Positions 28,301 to 37,250 of a stretch of DNA of 64,000 nucleotides are shown here, piece by piece; the stretch's first letter is position 1; each line of letters opens with the position of its first letter. The notes under the pieces were generated by a model. The model ran no database searches, was not told the DNA's origin, and worked only from the letters and a program-made list of their open reading frames with translations. Location: assembly GCA_022708025.1 (NCBI GenBank), contig JAKIZM010000003.1, positions 1 through 64,000 of the forward strand. The letters run 5' to 3'. Position numbers and translations under genes: made by a program. Origin of the DNA: Bacteroidota bacterium. Its GTDB lineage: Bacteria > Bacteroidota > Ignavibacteria > Ignavibacteriales > Ignavibacteriaceae.

Positions 28301-28416
28301 TCAGGCATCAGGTTAAGATTTAAACCGAAATATGCGATCAAACCGAAAATCAGGAAAACTAAAATTCCTACGATAGTTAAGACGGGTCTGTTAATTGATA
28401 CTTTTGCAAGAAACAT
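25324..28416 (-). CDS. RND-family efflux permease (HAE-1 type) with altered proton-relay residues
   Basis: A 1030-residue inner-membrane pump subunit with the RND plan: TM1, large periplasmic loop, TM2-6, second loop (about 550-830), TM8-12. It is third in an operon after an outer-membrane channel and an adaptor, giving a complete tripartite system that would expel hydrophobic compounds. Oddity: in TM4 the pair that is Asp-Asp in AcrB (407/408) is Ala405-Asn406 (context GVLVANSVVVLEN), and in TM10 the position of AcrB Lys940 is Asn (GIVVNNAILILDY). Proton coupling may use other residues, or the pump may be divergent. The substrate cannot be predicted. Confidence 0.92.
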   Translation of the reverse strand: MFLAKVSINRPVLTIVGILVFLIFGLIAYFGLNLNLMPDVEIPIVTVRTIYPGAGPKETETLITKRIEDAVATISQIERIESYSLDGASVIIIEFQLSKDVNIANQEVKDKIDLIINDLPTDAFKPVVQKVDLRLTPVVDVVLSGNLNPRQLYEIADKTLKDRFSQINGVANVQITGGQEREIRVVLDNKVVYENNISLPQLSQILKLHNMDIPGGYFQIGNQEYTVRLQGQFQSSTDISELEIPTAFGPKKIRQIAEVQDSGKDIRQRATFFNAIENFKNENVVRLGIIKSTDGNVVKVAEAIRNSLPVIKSTLPEGTKLEIVNDASGFVQSSFDDTMSNIYLGVLFTSLVLFLFLHDWRSTIVVAMSMPTSIISTFLLLQVFGLSLNMMTLMGLSVSVGVLVANSVVVLENIFRFKKMGLTIKQATYKGTSEVGVAVLASTLTNIVVFLPIANMSSLVGLMLKELALAAVFATLFSLLMSFTLTPLLSSVFLSKEHKSNKFITWFNKFDALQIGYYKTMLNYILKSKFRSGITVAATILIFIIVIIVFGPKLGFEFIPTTDDGKILVKVELPPGNNLDETANTIRLIEERIKKHKEVKYILTNLGKLSDLDVGTNMAVMNVQLNDANERDVKLLEMISMFNTELVDIPNANIKVDVGFRMGGQEAPIQFFLLGQDLDELEILKNQTIKKLKDVPGLINFDNSSRAGKPEITIYPRREKLTELGMTITELALTLRAGIEGIQSAKYREHGDEYDITITLNDESVNSPEKVGNISIATQYGSFRIAQLADIKFTEGFTKILHRDKFTSIMFSGAAAPGVPLGNVTNEIQRRFEEIDLPAGYSFSWGGNVKMMNDMIKDMVFAFFLAVLLTYMLLAAILESFWQPVLIMFTVLLGLIGVVLALFITNTAFSITSLMAIIMLIGIVVNNAILILDYTNQLRREQGYLPKDALLEAAPIKLKPQLMSSIAIILGMLPLALGIGAAGKEIRMPLGIVAIGGLLVSTALTLFVIPALYYLTSKEKYIDPMSREKV

Positions 28417-28428
28417 CTGAATTTCCTT

Positions 28429-29475
28429 TTATTGAATAACATTGATTTTGCTTCCGTCTTCTAACTGAGAAGCACCTTTAACAACTAATAGTTCTCCCGG
28501 GTTAATTCCAGAGCTGATTTCGTACATTAATCCGCTTTCGCTTCCATTTGATATATATCTTTTAGATGCTTTGCCATTATCGTTAATAAATACATACGAA
28601 CCATTTTCATCATTCATTACAATGCTTCTGGGTATGACAATTGCTTTCGGATTTTCATAAGTTAAGATTTTAATTTCGTTGGTTAAACCGCTTTTCAAAA
28701 CACTGCGCGGATTATCAAATTCTACTTCAACATAAAAAGCTTGTTTTGCCGGATCAATTGCTAATGCTATCTCAATTACTTTACCAATAAATTTTTGTCC
28801 TCCGAATTCAGTAATTGCTTTCATTCCTTTTTTAAATTGAATGATTTCTTTTTCAGATACCCAGATTTTACTGCGCATTTTAAATGTTTGTGATACCGTA
28901 AACAAAGGTGTTTCACTTTTAACACCATCACCGGGATTTACTTTTAAATTTACAATGTAACCGTCAAAAGGAGATTCTATAAATAACATTTTTCTTAAAG
29001 AGAGATAGTTCCTTTTGGCAACTTCATATTGAGTTTGTGAGCCTTCAAATGCTGCAAGCGATGTTTCACCATCTTCATACAATGCTTTTATTCTCTGATA
29101 ATTCTTTCCCGAATTTTCATAAGTTGTTTTTGCCTGATTGTATTGTAATGCCGGGTTATCTGTATCAAACTCAATAATTACCTGACCTTCTTTTACATAG
29201 TCTCCGATTTGTGAATTAACTTTTGTGATATTACCGCCGACCATTGCCCCTTTTGTAGCCTCTTTAATTCCGGTAAGCTTTGCAAAGAATGATAAATATT
29301 TTTCATAAGGCTGATATTTTATTTCTTCAACTTTTACAGGGATTCCCTCTTCGCTTCTTATCTGTTCAGGGGTTTTATTATTTTTATCATCACCTCCACA
29401 GCTTGCTAAAAATAAAAATGTTAAAAACATTAAAGCTGAACCGGATAATATTTTATTTGATAATAGTTTTTTCAT
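28429..29475 (-). CDS. RND efflux periplasmic adaptor (membrane fusion) lipoprotein
   Basis: A 348-residue adaptor that bridges the RND pump and the TolC-like channel. It has a lipoprotein signal with lipobox LASC (Cys26), then the beta-barrel/lipoyl halves split by a helical hairpin (about 100-160), including KVNSQIGDYVKEGQVIIEFD and FDGYIVNLKVNPGDGV, which are the two half-lipoyl motifs. Length is in the usual 330-400 range. It sits 12 bases upstream of the pump gene and 34 bases downstream of the channel gene. Confidence 0.92.
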   Translation of the reverse strand: MKKLLSNKILSGSALMFLTFLFLASCGGDDKNNKTPEQIRSEEGIPVKVEEIKYQPYEKYLSFFAKLTGIKEATKGAMVGGNITKVNSQIGDYVKEGQVIIEFDTDNPALQYNQAKTTYENSGKNYQRIKALYEDGETSLAAFEGSQTQYEVAKRNYLSLRKMLFIESPFDGYIVNLKVNPGDGVKSETPLFTVSQTFKMRSKIWVSEKEIIQFKKGMKAITEFGGQKFIGKVIEIALAIDPAKQAFYVEVEFDNPRSVLKSGLTNEIKILTYENPKAIVIPRSIVMNDENGSYVFINDNGKASKRYISNGSESGLMYEISSGINPGELLVVKGASQLEDGSKINVIQ

Positions 29476-29509
29476 TTAAATAATTTCTCCTGATACTTTG
29501 GAAAGATTT

Positions 29510-30949
29510 TTATTCAATTTCTGTAAATATATTTAAATACTCAGAAGATGTTCTGCCGAGTATTTGTTCAAGTTCAAATTTAGCAACAATATAATTGTAA
29601 GTTATTTGAATCAGATTTAACCGGGCTTGTTTTAACGCCATATCAGAATTTTGAATTTCTATCTGACTTCCGGCACCTTCTTTATATCTTACTTTTGCTA
29701 TTTCATAAGCTCTTTGGGCAACTTCAACAATTCTTTGTTGGGCGTCCAGTAATGATTCAACTCTTTTTAATTCCAGCAATTTTGATTTTGCATTTAGTAT
29801 TGTAAAATCACGTAATTTGTTTAACTGCTCTTCAGTCTGCTGATAAGTTATAGTTGATTGTTCTACAGCATATTTTGTTCTGTTGCCGCGCCAAAGATTT
29901 ATTGATAAGCTAAGACCAACAGTTGCTGCAGAATAAGTATTAAAGTCCCACTTTTCAGATGAGCCTGCATAAGTATATTGACCGAAAGCTGCAAGTGTGG
30001 GCCAATAACCTGCAACATCAAGTTCAATAAATGCCTCATCAACCTGCTTTTTAAGCTCAAGGGTTTTTAATTCAAAATTTTCAGTAAGCGCTTCATTTAT
30101 CAAATCACTTTCATCTGAATGATCAAAAACATTATAAACAAACTCACCTTGTACGTCGATTTCTTCATTTTGATTAATGCCAAGAACAATTTTTAATCCG
30201 TCAGTAGCGGTCTTAAGATTATTTTCCATTTGTAATAGAACCGGTCTGATATTTTCAACCTGAACTTCTGCCTGCAGCATATCAAATTCAGAAACAAGTC
30301 CTTGTTTATACAATGCTTTAACATTATCAAGATTATCCATTGCATTATCAAAGCTTTGTTTGGTTATCTCAAATACTTTCTTTGAAAGTAAAACCCCGTA
30401 AAATGTTTTTTGAACTGAAAAAACTGTTTTAGAAACAGTACTATTTAAATCTGCTCTTGCAAGTTCATAATAAATTTTAGATGCTCCGATGCCCTTAAAT
30501 ACTGCTGAACTGAATAAAGTTTGTGTTAATGTTATTCCGGTTGAAAAATTATTTGATTGAGAGAAGGATTGTAGAATATTATACATCGGTTTGAATTTAC
30601 TATTATTACGCGGTATAACATTTTCATTAAAAAGAATAGAATAAGTTGCATTGGTCAAAAGTGCCTGAAAATCCGGGAACAGCATCATAGGTTTTTTAAT
30701 AAAGTGAGAAAAATTTCCGGATAAATCAACACTTGGTAACGCATATCCAAATGCTTCATCAACTGCAGCGCCGGCTTTTTTAACATTCATTACTGATATC
30801 AATATATCACGGTTGTTCTGCAGTGCCATATTTATTGCCTCATCAATTCCAATTATTTTTTCCTGTGCAGAAATTTTCCAACCAGAAAATATTGTAGTAA
30901 AAATTATTGTGAATAAAATGAGTTGAATAAAAGAGAGTTTATGTTTCAT
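29510..30949 (-). CDS. TolC-family outer-membrane efflux channel
   Basis: A 479-residue outer-membrane factor with a signal peptide (to KISAQ) and the internal structural duplication of the family: two long helical repeats, e.g. the stretch near KTVFSVQKTFYGVLLSKKVFEI and the later ARLNLIQITYNYIVAKFELEQILGR. First gene of the efflux operon (channel, adaptor, pump). About 300 bases separate it from the divergent glcD-like gene, so the promoter lies there. Confidence 0.92.
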   Translation of the reverse strand: MKHKLSFIQLILFTIIFTTIFSGWKISAQEKIIGIDEAINMALQNNRDILISVMNVKKAGAAVDEAFGYALPSVDLSGNFSHFIKKPMMLFPDFQALLTNATYSILFNENVIPRNNSKFKPMYNILQSFSQSNNFSTGITLTQTLFSSAVFKGIGASKIYYELARADLNSTVSKTVFSVQKTFYGVLLSKKVFEITKQSFDNAMDNLDNVKALYKQGLVSEFDMLQAEVQVENIRPVLLQMENNLKTATDGLKIVLGINQNEEIDVQGEFVYNVFDHSDESDLINEALTENFELKTLELKKQVDEAFIELDVAGYWPTLAAFGQYTYAGSSEKWDFNTYSAATVGLSLSINLWRGNRTKYAVEQSTITYQQTEEQLNKLRDFTILNAKSKLLELKRVESLLDAQQRIVEVAQRAYEIAKVRYKEGAGSQIEIQNSDMALKQARLNLIQITYNYIVAKFELEQILGRTSSEYLNIFTEIE

Positions 30950-31247
30950 CTATTTCCTGAATATGAACTTAGAAATATTTATATTGAAGTAGTAGTTAAC
31001 TCTATAAGAATATTTAAAAAAATGTGGCGCTAATTTACTTAAGTCTTGAGAATTTATTTTCCCATATCATAATCTAAAATTAGATTGTGACTATAATCAA
31101 TGCTTCACGATTGGCAAGTGTTTAACTATATCTTCTCTCTTGTTGCTCTTTATTTATGTAAGCTCAAATACTGAGTAAAGCGCGAAGATTTATTTATTAA
31201 AGTACTATGATTTTAGGTAAATTTGCGACAAATAAAATTTTATAGAT
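30950..31247. promoter_or_regulatory. Divergent intergenic region between efflux operon and glcD-like gene
   Basis: Holds the promoters of both transcripts. On the plus strand TAAATTTG (31218-31225) fits the Bacteroidota -7 element, 22 bases before the glcD start, without a clear -33 partner. AATCTA and TAGATT (31071-31086) form a small inverted repeat that could be an operator. No gene is seen. Confidence 0.35.
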
Positions 31248-32687
31248 ATGGATAAAGTAATACTTGATAAGTTAAAATCCATTGTAGGAACACAAAATTT
31301 TTTGGATTCTAAAGAAGATAAACTTGTTTATTCTTATGATGGTACACCTGTATTCAGACATTTGCCTGAAGCAGTTCTTTTCCCTGAAAACTCGGATCAG
31401 ATTTCAGAAATTTTAAGACTTGCCAATCAAAATCAGTTCAATGTTGTTCCCAGAGGTGCAGGTACCGGATTAAGTGGAGGTTCAATACCTGTTGATAATT
31501 CTGTTGTAATTGTAATGACAAAATGGAATCGCATTTTAGAAATTGATTCAAGTAATCTGACAGCCTGGGTTGAACCCGGAGTAGTTACAGGTATTTTTCA
31601 AAAGGAAGTTGAAAAGATCGGATTATTTTATCCTCCTGATCCGGGCAGTCTCACTGTTTGCACATTAGGTGGTAATGTGGCAACAAATGCTGGCGGACTA
31701 AGAGGATTAAAATACGGTGTTACTAAAAATTATATTCTTGGTGTCGAAATGATTCTTCCAAATGGTGAATTATTGAAAAGCGGCGGAAAGAACATGAAAG
31801 ATGCTGCAGGATATAATCTGAAAGATTTTATAATCGGAAGTGAAGGAACACTTGGAATAATAACAAAGGTCTTAGTAAAGCTTATACCTAAACCGAGTAA
31901 CTCGATAACCTTGTTAATAATTTTCAATAAGCTTGTTGATGCCGGTAAAACTGTTTCAGATATTATCGCTTCGCACATAGTTCCTTCAATGATGGAATTT
32001 CTGGATAATACTACAATTAATTGTGTTGAAGATTATGCACATATTGGACTGCCAAGAAAAAGCGAAGCAATTTTACTTGTTGAAGTTGATGGAAGAAGTT
32101 CAGAAGTTCAGGAGGATGCAGAGATAATCAGAAAAATTGCAATTAAGAATAATGCTGTCGCTCTTAAAGGAGCTTCTGATGAAGCTGAAGCAAATAATTT
32201 AAAAACTGCACGAAGAAGTGCTTTTAGTGCATTGGCTAGAAAAATGCCTACTACTATTCTGGAAGATGCAACAGTTCCAAGAAGTGAACTTCCTGTTATG
32301 ATTGAAAAAGTTACCAAAGCTGCTAAGATGTTCGATGTAATGATTGGTAATTTTGGACACGCTGGCGATGGTAACCTGCATCCAACTTGTTTAACAGATG
32401 AAAGAGACAGCAAAGCTCTTGATAAAGCTCATAAGGCGTTTGAATATATTTTTAACGAAGCTATTAAGTTAGGCGGCACCATCACGGGAGAACATGGAAC
32501 AGGGTTATCTAAAAAGCAATTTCTGGAATCAGTAGCTGGTCCTGCCGGCGTTGATATGATGAAAAAAATTAAATGTGCAATTGATCCGAATAATATTCTT
32601 AATCCTGAAAAGATATTTTCGATCTCACCAAAATGTGAAGGAATCTTACCACTAAAACGCGAACAAATAAAAAATTTTAATGCATAG
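31248..32687 (+). CDS. glcD: FAD-linked oxidase, GlcD-like (glycolate/D-lactate dehydrogenase FAD subunit)
   Basis: A 479-residue flavoprotein that oxidises a 2-hydroxy acid such as glycolate or D-lactate. The PCMH-type FAD domain contains PRGAGTGLSGGSIPV and PPDPGSLTVCTLGGNVATNAGG; the C-terminal cap has FGHAGDGNLHPT and EHGTGLSKKQF, both family hallmarks. The next gene, overlapping by 8 bases, encodes the iron-sulfur partner. No glcE gene is present, so the complex may be a two-subunit variant. D-lactate released by MurQ is an attractive substrate, but this is speculation from content, not proof. Confidence 0.92.
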   Translation: MDKVILDKLKSIVGTQNFLDSKEDKLVYSYDGTPVFRHLPEAVLFPENSDQISEILRLANQNQFNVVPRGAGTGLSGGSIPVDNSVVIVMTKWNRILEIDSSNLTAWVEPGVVTGIFQKEVEKIGLFYPPDPGSLTVCTLGGNVATNAGGLRGLKYGVTKNYILGVEMILPNGELLKSGGKNMKDAAGYNLKDFIIGSEGTLGIITKVLVKLIPKPSNSITLLIIFNKLVDAGKTVSDIIASHIVPSMMEFLDNTTINCVEDYAHIGLPRKSEAILLVEVDGRSSEVQEDAEIIRKIAIKNNAVALKGASDEAEANNLKTARRSAFSALARKMPTTILEDATVPRSELPVMIEKVTKAAKMFDVMIGNFGHAGDGNLHPTCLTDERDSKALDKAHKAFEYIFNEAIKLGGTITGEHGTGLSKKQFLESVAGPAGVDMMKKIKCAIDPNNILNPEKIFSISPKCEGILPLKREQIKNFNA

Positions 32688-33999
32688 ACAAAACGATTAT
32701 AAAGACCTGTTAAAAGTTTTACCGCACGATGATATACTTCAGCAGTGTATTCATTGTGGTTTATGTTTAGCTACTTGCCCCACTTACGATATTACGAAAA
32801 TTGAACGATCTTCACCTCGTGGAAGAATAGCAATGGTAAAATCTGTAGCAAGAAGTGAGATGGAATTAAGCGAGAGATTTGCTGAAGAAATGAACTTCTG
32901 TCTCGATTGCCTTGCTTGCGAAACTGCTTGTCCTGCAGGTGTTCAATACGGTCGAATGGTTGAAACTGCGCGCGTTGTTGTTGATGAAGCAGGATTCGGA
33001 ACTACGAAGTTAAATCGTGGAATAAAAAGATTTCTGCTTAGAAAAATTGTTGCATCAAGAAGCGGGTTAAAATCTGTTTCGCGATTGTTAAGGTTCTATC
33101 AAAAATCTGGATTACAAAAATTTGTCAGAGCAACAGGACTGTTGAAAATATTTTCCAAAAAACTTAATGAGATTGAAGCTTTGTCACCTTCAATTTCAGA
33201 TAAGTTTTCAGATAAGGAAATTAAAGAAGTTGAATTACCGGTGGGTGGCGTAAAATATAAAACTGCATTTCATTTTGGCTGTTTAATGAATACAATGTTT
33301 GCAGATATTAATATGGATACGATTGATGTGCTGAAAGAGTGTGGATGTAAAATTGTTACGCCAAAAGATCAGGTTTGCTGCGGCTCGCTGATGGGGCATA
33401 ATGGTGATCTGGAATTTGCACTGAAGCTTGCAAGAAAAAATATAGATGTATTTGAAAAGATTGATTATGATTATTTAATTTCAAACTCGGCGGGATGCGG
33501 TGCTTTTATGAAAGATTATGCTTATTTGTTTGAGGACGATCGAAAGTATGCTGAGAAAGCAAAAAAGTTTGCATCTAAAGTTAAAGACATAACTGAGTTT
33601 ATTAGCGAACAAAAACCAGAATTAAATCTTAATTCCGAACTTAATCCTCAATCAGTAACATATCACGATGCTTGTCATTTAGTTCACGCTCAAAAAGTTT
33701 TTTCACAGCCAAGAGAAGTAATTAAATCTTTACCCGGAGTCGAATACACTGAACTTGAAGAAGCAACCTGGTGCTGCGGCAGTGCTGGCATTTATAATGT
33801 TGTCAGATATGAAGATTCATTGGTTCAATTGAAGAGAAAGATGAATAATATTAAGAACACTAATGCAAAGGTTGTCTTAACCGGAAATCCAGGCTGTATG
33901 GGACAGATAAAACACGGTACTAAAAAATTTAATGTAGATGTAGAAGTGATGCACCCTGTTACATTGATTAAAAAGCTGTTAAAGAAAAATCAAACTTGA
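32680..33999 (+). CDS. glcF: Iron-sulfur subunit, GlcF-like
   Basis: A 439-residue protein with two N-terminal 4Fe-4S ferredoxin motifs (Cys23/26/29/33 in CIHCGLCLATCP and Cys74/77/80/84 in CLDCLACETACP), followed by two CCG domains (FGCLMNT to VCCGSLMGHNG, and YHDACHLVHA to TWCCGSAGIYN) like those of GlcF, LutA and heterodisulfide reductase B. It would take electrons from the GlcD-like flavoprotein and pass them toward quinone. Translationally coupled to glcD by an 8-base overlap. Convergent with lysA, 12 bases apart. Confidence 0.9.
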   Translation: MHRQNDYKDLLKVLPHDDILQQCIHCGLCLATCPTYDITKIERSSPRGRIAMVKSVARSEMELSERFAEEMNFCLDCLACETACPAGVQYGRMVETARVVVDEAGFGTTKLNRGIKRFLLRKIVASRSGLKSVSRLLRFYQKSGLQKFVRATGLLKIFSKKLNEIEALSPSISDKFSDKEIKEVELPVGGVKYKTAFHFGCLMNTMFADINMDTIDVLKECGCKIVTPKDQVCCGSLMGHNGDLEFALKLARKNIDVFEKIDYDYLISNSAGCGAFMKDYAYLFEDDRKYAEKAKKFASKVKDITEFISEQKPELNLNSELNPQSVTYHDACHLVHAQKVFSQPREVIKSLPGVEYTELEEATWCCGSAGIYNVVRYEDSLVQLKRKMNNIKNTNAKVVLTGNPGCMGQIKHGTKKFNVDVEVMHPVTLIKKLLKKNQT

Positions 34000-34011
34000 T
34001 CTCTTGTGGTT

Positions 34012-35274
34012 TTATAAAATCTTTTCATCCCACAACAGATGCTCAAAAGTTTCTCTGCTTCGTATAACATCATATTTAGAACTGTCAACCAATATTTCTG
34101 CAGGGCGTCTGCGTCCGTTATAGTTTGAACTCATCACCATTCCGTAAGCACCGGCAGACATTATAGCAAGATACTCTCCGGATTTCGATTCAGATAATTC
34201 TCTATCTCTTGCGAAATAATCTCCTGATTCACAAACTGGACCGACAACATCTGCAATTATATTTTTACTGTTTTCAGATTTCTGAATCGGTTGAATATGA
34301 TGATAAGCCTCATAAATAGAAGGGCGGAGAAGATCATTCATTGCTGCATCAACAATTATAAAATTTTTATCTCCGTTCTGTTTAGTGTATAAAACTTCTG
34401 TTACTAAGATTCCTGCATTTGCAGTTAAAAATCTGCCAGGTTCAAAAATAATTTCACAGTTTAGTCTCTTAAAAAGCGGGATTGTTTTTTCGGCGAAATC
34501 TTCGATAGTAAAAGATTGTTCATTATTGTAGGTTACACCTATTCCGCCGCCAACATCAAAGTGTTCCAACTTTAATCCATCTTTTTCAATTTCAAAATAA
34601 AGTTCAGACAATTTTTCTACCGCTTCGCAAAATGGATCGATAGAAGTTATTTGTGAACCGATGTGCATATCAATTCCGGTAAATTGGATATTCTTATACT
34701 TATTTCGTGACTTATAAATTCTTAATGCAGATTTAGAATCAATCCCGAATTTGTTACTTGATAGTCCTGTAGAAATATATGGATGAGTTTTTGCATCAAC
34801 ATCAGGATTAACACGAATTGCAACTTTTGCAGTTTTATTCATCTGTTGAGCAATGATGTTTATCAATTCAATTTCCTCTTCAGATTCCGCTTTGATCATT
34901 AAAACATTATGTTCTAATCCAAGCTTAATTTCATTTTTTGTTTTACCGACACTTGTTAAAATTATTTTTGAAGGATCGGCTCCTGCTTTTAATGCACGAA
35001 AAAACTCTCCTTCCGAGTTTGCATCAATACCGCTTCCGAGCTTTACGAAAGTATTTATAACGCTCAGGTTGAAATTTGATTTCATTGCATAAAATATTTT
35101 ATGATCAATGCTTTTAAATGCCTTTTCAAATTCCTGATATTGTTTTATAAAATGATTTTTGCTGTAAATATAAAGTGGAGTGCCAAATTCCTTGGCAAGT
35201 TTTTCCACTCCTATTTCTTCAATGTAGAGTTGATTGTTTTTATATTTTATGAAGTTTGTTTCAAAGTATTTCAT
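34012..35274 (-). CDS. lysA: Diaminopimelate decarboxylase
   Basis: LysA decarboxylates meso-diaminopimelate to L-lysine using PLP. The 420-residue protein has the PLP lysine (Lys65 in FYAMKSN), the glycine loop HFDVGGGIG, EPGRFLTANAG, the CESGD motif (GPVCESGDYFARDR) with the active-site Cys, and YGMVMSSNYNGRRRPAE. Fold-III decarboxylase of normal length. It lies upstream of the amidase-NamZ gene's 3' end, on the same strand but separated by an intergenic repeat. It could use diaminopimelate from either biosynthesis or cell-wall recovery. Confidence 0.96.
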   Translation of the reverse strand: MKYFETNFIKYKNNQLYIEEIGVEKLAKEFGTPLYIYSKNHFIKQYQEFEKAFKSIDHKIFYAMKSNFNLSVINTFVKLGSGIDANSEGEFFRALKAGADPSKIILTSVGKTKNEIKLGLEHNVLMIKAESEEEIELINIIAQQMNKTAKVAIRVNPDVDAKTHPYISTGLSSNKFGIDSKSALRIYKSRNKYKNIQFTGIDMHIGSQITSIDPFCEAVEKLSELYFEIEKDGLKLEHFDVGGGIGVTYNNEQSFTIEDFAEKTIPLFKRLNCEIIFEPGRFLTANAGILVTEVLYTKQNGDKNFIIVDAAMNDLLRPSIYEAYHHIQPIQKSENSKNIIADVVGPVCESGDYFARDRELSESKSGEYLAIMSAGAYGMVMSSNYNGRRRPAEILVDSSKYDVIRSRETFEHLLWDEKIL

Positions 35275-35303
35275 GGTTTTTTGTTTCCTGTAATTTCACA
35301 CCT

Positions 35304-35334
35304 CGATCCACATTAGGCGGACTCAGAGTAACAA
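35304..35334. repeat. Single copy of the hairpin-bearing intergenic repeat
   Basis: CGATCCACATTAGGCGGA followed by CTCAGAGTAACA resembles the two copies at 12.25-12.33 kb (CGATCCACCTTTGGCGGA then CAGAATGACA). The copy is more diverged and lies between lysA and the amidase-NamZ gene. Confidence 0.5.
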
Positions 35335-35338
35335 TAGT

Positions 35339-37150
35339 TTAATTATAAAAATAATACTTCTTAGAAAGCTTCCTGAAACTATCTATATCTATATTCAAAT
35401 AGGGAAGAATATCCTCAACTTTTAATCTTTGCATAAAAAGCTCACGAATTCTACTTGTTCCCAAAACTTTATCAAACATATCAAAGCGTCCTTCATTTTC
35501 AGTAATAATATTTCTTCCATATAGTTCATTAATCGCTTGCGCAAAATAAAATTGTGTTGTAATTAAATTTACTTTGGAATAATCAGTAATATAAGTTTCA
35601 ACTCCGTTTAGCATTTTATCTTTTCCAAATCCATAATAAGGTTTATAACTAATCGGTCTGAAGATTACTCCCTCCAGATTATATGAATTCATCTTATTGG
35701 CAAGTTGTTCCGAGTTTATCCACTCAGTTGCAAAAGTTTGAAATGGTAAAGTATATCCGACACCAATTGATAAAACTCCTCTAAGTTCTCCAATAATTCC
35801 AGAAGCAGCATAATAGAAAGGAGAATATCTGTGAGGAATATGCGGTGAAGTTAAAACCCACGGTAAACCGGTCTGTTCAAAATACATATCTCTTGTCCAG
35901 CCTTCCATTGGTATTACAGTTAACTTACATTTTACTTTACTCGGCAGCATACCTTCTTCATTCAACATTTTTGCTAATTCACCAACGGTTAATCCGTGAA
36001 CATAAGGTATCGCAAATTGACTGACGAATGAGAAATATCCATCTTCAACCAAATTACCTTCAATCCTGTTTCCGCCAAGCGGATTTGGACGATCAAGCAC
36101 AACAACCTCTTTATTGTTTTCTGCTGCAGCTTCCATAACCATTCCCATTGTGCTGATATATGTATAAGATCTGCTTCCGATATCCTGAATATCAAAGACT
36201 AAAACATCGACATCTTTTAACATATCAGTATTGGGTTTTCTAGTTTTTCCGTATAAAGAATAAACAGGAAGTTTTGTTGTTTCGTCAATGTAAAAATCAA
36301 CATGCTCTCCGGCAGTGTAATTTCCTCTAACACCATGTTCAGGTCCATATAGCGCAGTTAGATTAACTCCTTCAGCTTCAAATAAGATATCAACAGTAGA
36401 TTTTAAATTTCTATCAACGCCGGTTGGATTTGTTACCAATCCTACTCGTTTATTCTTAAGGATATCAAAATTTCTTTCACGTAAAACTTCTATTCCGGTT
36501 TTAACAATTGTTTTATGTTGACAATCCCCTGATGATACTATCGACTCAACCATTTTTAAAAAAGAACCATCTTCAAAATATTTGTATAAGTCTTTCCCAG
36601 GACAAAGTGTTTCAGTATAATCTCTGTGAGTTTTAATATCATTATAACTTACATTATACTTTTGTTTAAGAAACGCTGTCAACTTTGCAAGCGAATTTAG
36701 CTGCACTTCTTTTATTTTTTGCTCTTCGTAATTTCCAACTACACAAATTAATGCGTGCCCTGTAACATCATAATCTGTGTTTGTATCACCGGGAATATTT
36801 ATCGGACGAGCTTCATAAATATTTCCTTTAAGGTCAATCATAAAATGATATGGATTATCCGACCATTTTTTTTCTCTTCTGCTCCAGCTTTGAAGATTAC
36901 GGAGATATTGAATCATATCTTTGTCTTCAGCAAAATATTCACCGCCATGATGAATTGTAATTTTATTTATCTTATGTTGTGGAACAATTCTGTCAAAAGG
37001 AACCCATCCCCAATCATTTCTTTTAACTACAATCAAATCATCAGGATATTCAAGTTCAGAAATGTTAACTGTTTTAATTATCTCTGTGGAAGAACATCCA
37101 AGTAAAATAAATCCGGTTATAATTGTAAATAAAGTAAAGCGTAATTTCAT
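35339..37150 (-). CDS. Lipoprotein fusion of N-acetylmuramoyl-L-alanine amidase and NamZ-type exo-muramidase (DUF1343, GH171)
   Basis: A 603-residue predicted lipoprotein. The ATG ending at 37150 is chosen because it opens a signal peptide with lipobox LLGC (Cys19); an upstream start at 37231 would bury it. The first catalytic domain (about 50-195) is Amidase_2/PGRP-like with zinc ligands in ITIHHGG (His67 or 68), His175 and Cys183 (THRDYTETLCPG). The second (about 215-603) is DUF1343, the family of NamZ, which removes terminal MurNAc from peptidoglycan chains; its conserved Glu is Glu271 in YGPEHG, with FDIQDIGSRSYTY. The fusion would strip stem peptides and free MurNAc. It is divergent from the NhaC-BadF-AmpG-M3 operon. 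Confidence 0.9.
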   Translation of the reverse strand: MKLRFTLFTIITGFILLGCSSTEIIKTVNISELEYPDDLIVVKRNDWGWVPFDRIVPQHKINKITIHHGGEYFAEDKDMIQYLRNLQSWSRREKKWSDNPYHFMIDLKGNIYEARPINIPGDTNTDYDVTGHALICVVGNYEEQKIKEVQLNSLAKLTAFLKQKYNVSYNDIKTHRDYTETLCPGKDLYKYFEDGSFLKMVESIVSSGDCQHKTIVKTGIEVLRERNFDILKNKRVGLVTNPTGVDRNLKSTVDILFEAEGVNLTALYGPEHGVRGNYTAGEHVDFYIDETTKLPVYSLYGKTRKPNTDMLKDVDVLVFDIQDIGSRSYTYISTMGMVMEAAAENNKEVVVLDRPNPLGGNRIEGNLVEDGYFSFVSQFAIPYVHGLTVGELAKMLNEEGMLPSKVKCKLTVIPMEGWTRDMYFEQTGLPWVLTSPHIPHRYSPFYYAASGIIGELRGVLSIGVGYTLPFQTFATEWINSEQLANKMNSYNLEGVIFRPISYKPYYGFGKDKMLNGVETYITDYSKVNLITTQFYFAQAINELYGRNIITENEGRFDMFDKVLGTSRIRELFMQRLKVEDILPYLNIDIDSFRKLSKKYYFYN

Positions 37151-37219
37151 AATATTTCCGTTATCATTCGATTTAAAAGAATCAATTCTTTCAATAGTTA
37201 AAAACAATTTTTTAATAGC

Positions 37220-37250
37220 CAAAATTAACATTAAAGAACTGCTGGTTCAA
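37220..37250 (-). promoter_or_regulatory. Candidate promoter of the amidase-NamZ gene
   Basis: On the minus strand TAATTTTG (37227-37220) fits TAnnTTTG and is preceded by TTG (37250-37248) at 20-base spacing, the Bacteroidota sigma-A arrangement. It lies about 70 bases before the chosen ATG, and downstream of it only the shorter start remains in the transcript. Confidence 0.4.

Noticed and set aside
31938-32413. Minus-strand open frames inside the glcD-like gene
   Set aside because: Fully inside a strongly supported gene with family motifs; shadow frames.
36755-37105. 116-residue plus-strand open frame opposite the amidase-NamZ gene
   Set aside because: Antisense to the amidase domain; rich in Ile, Phe and Asn, as expected from the complement of AT-rich coding DNA.
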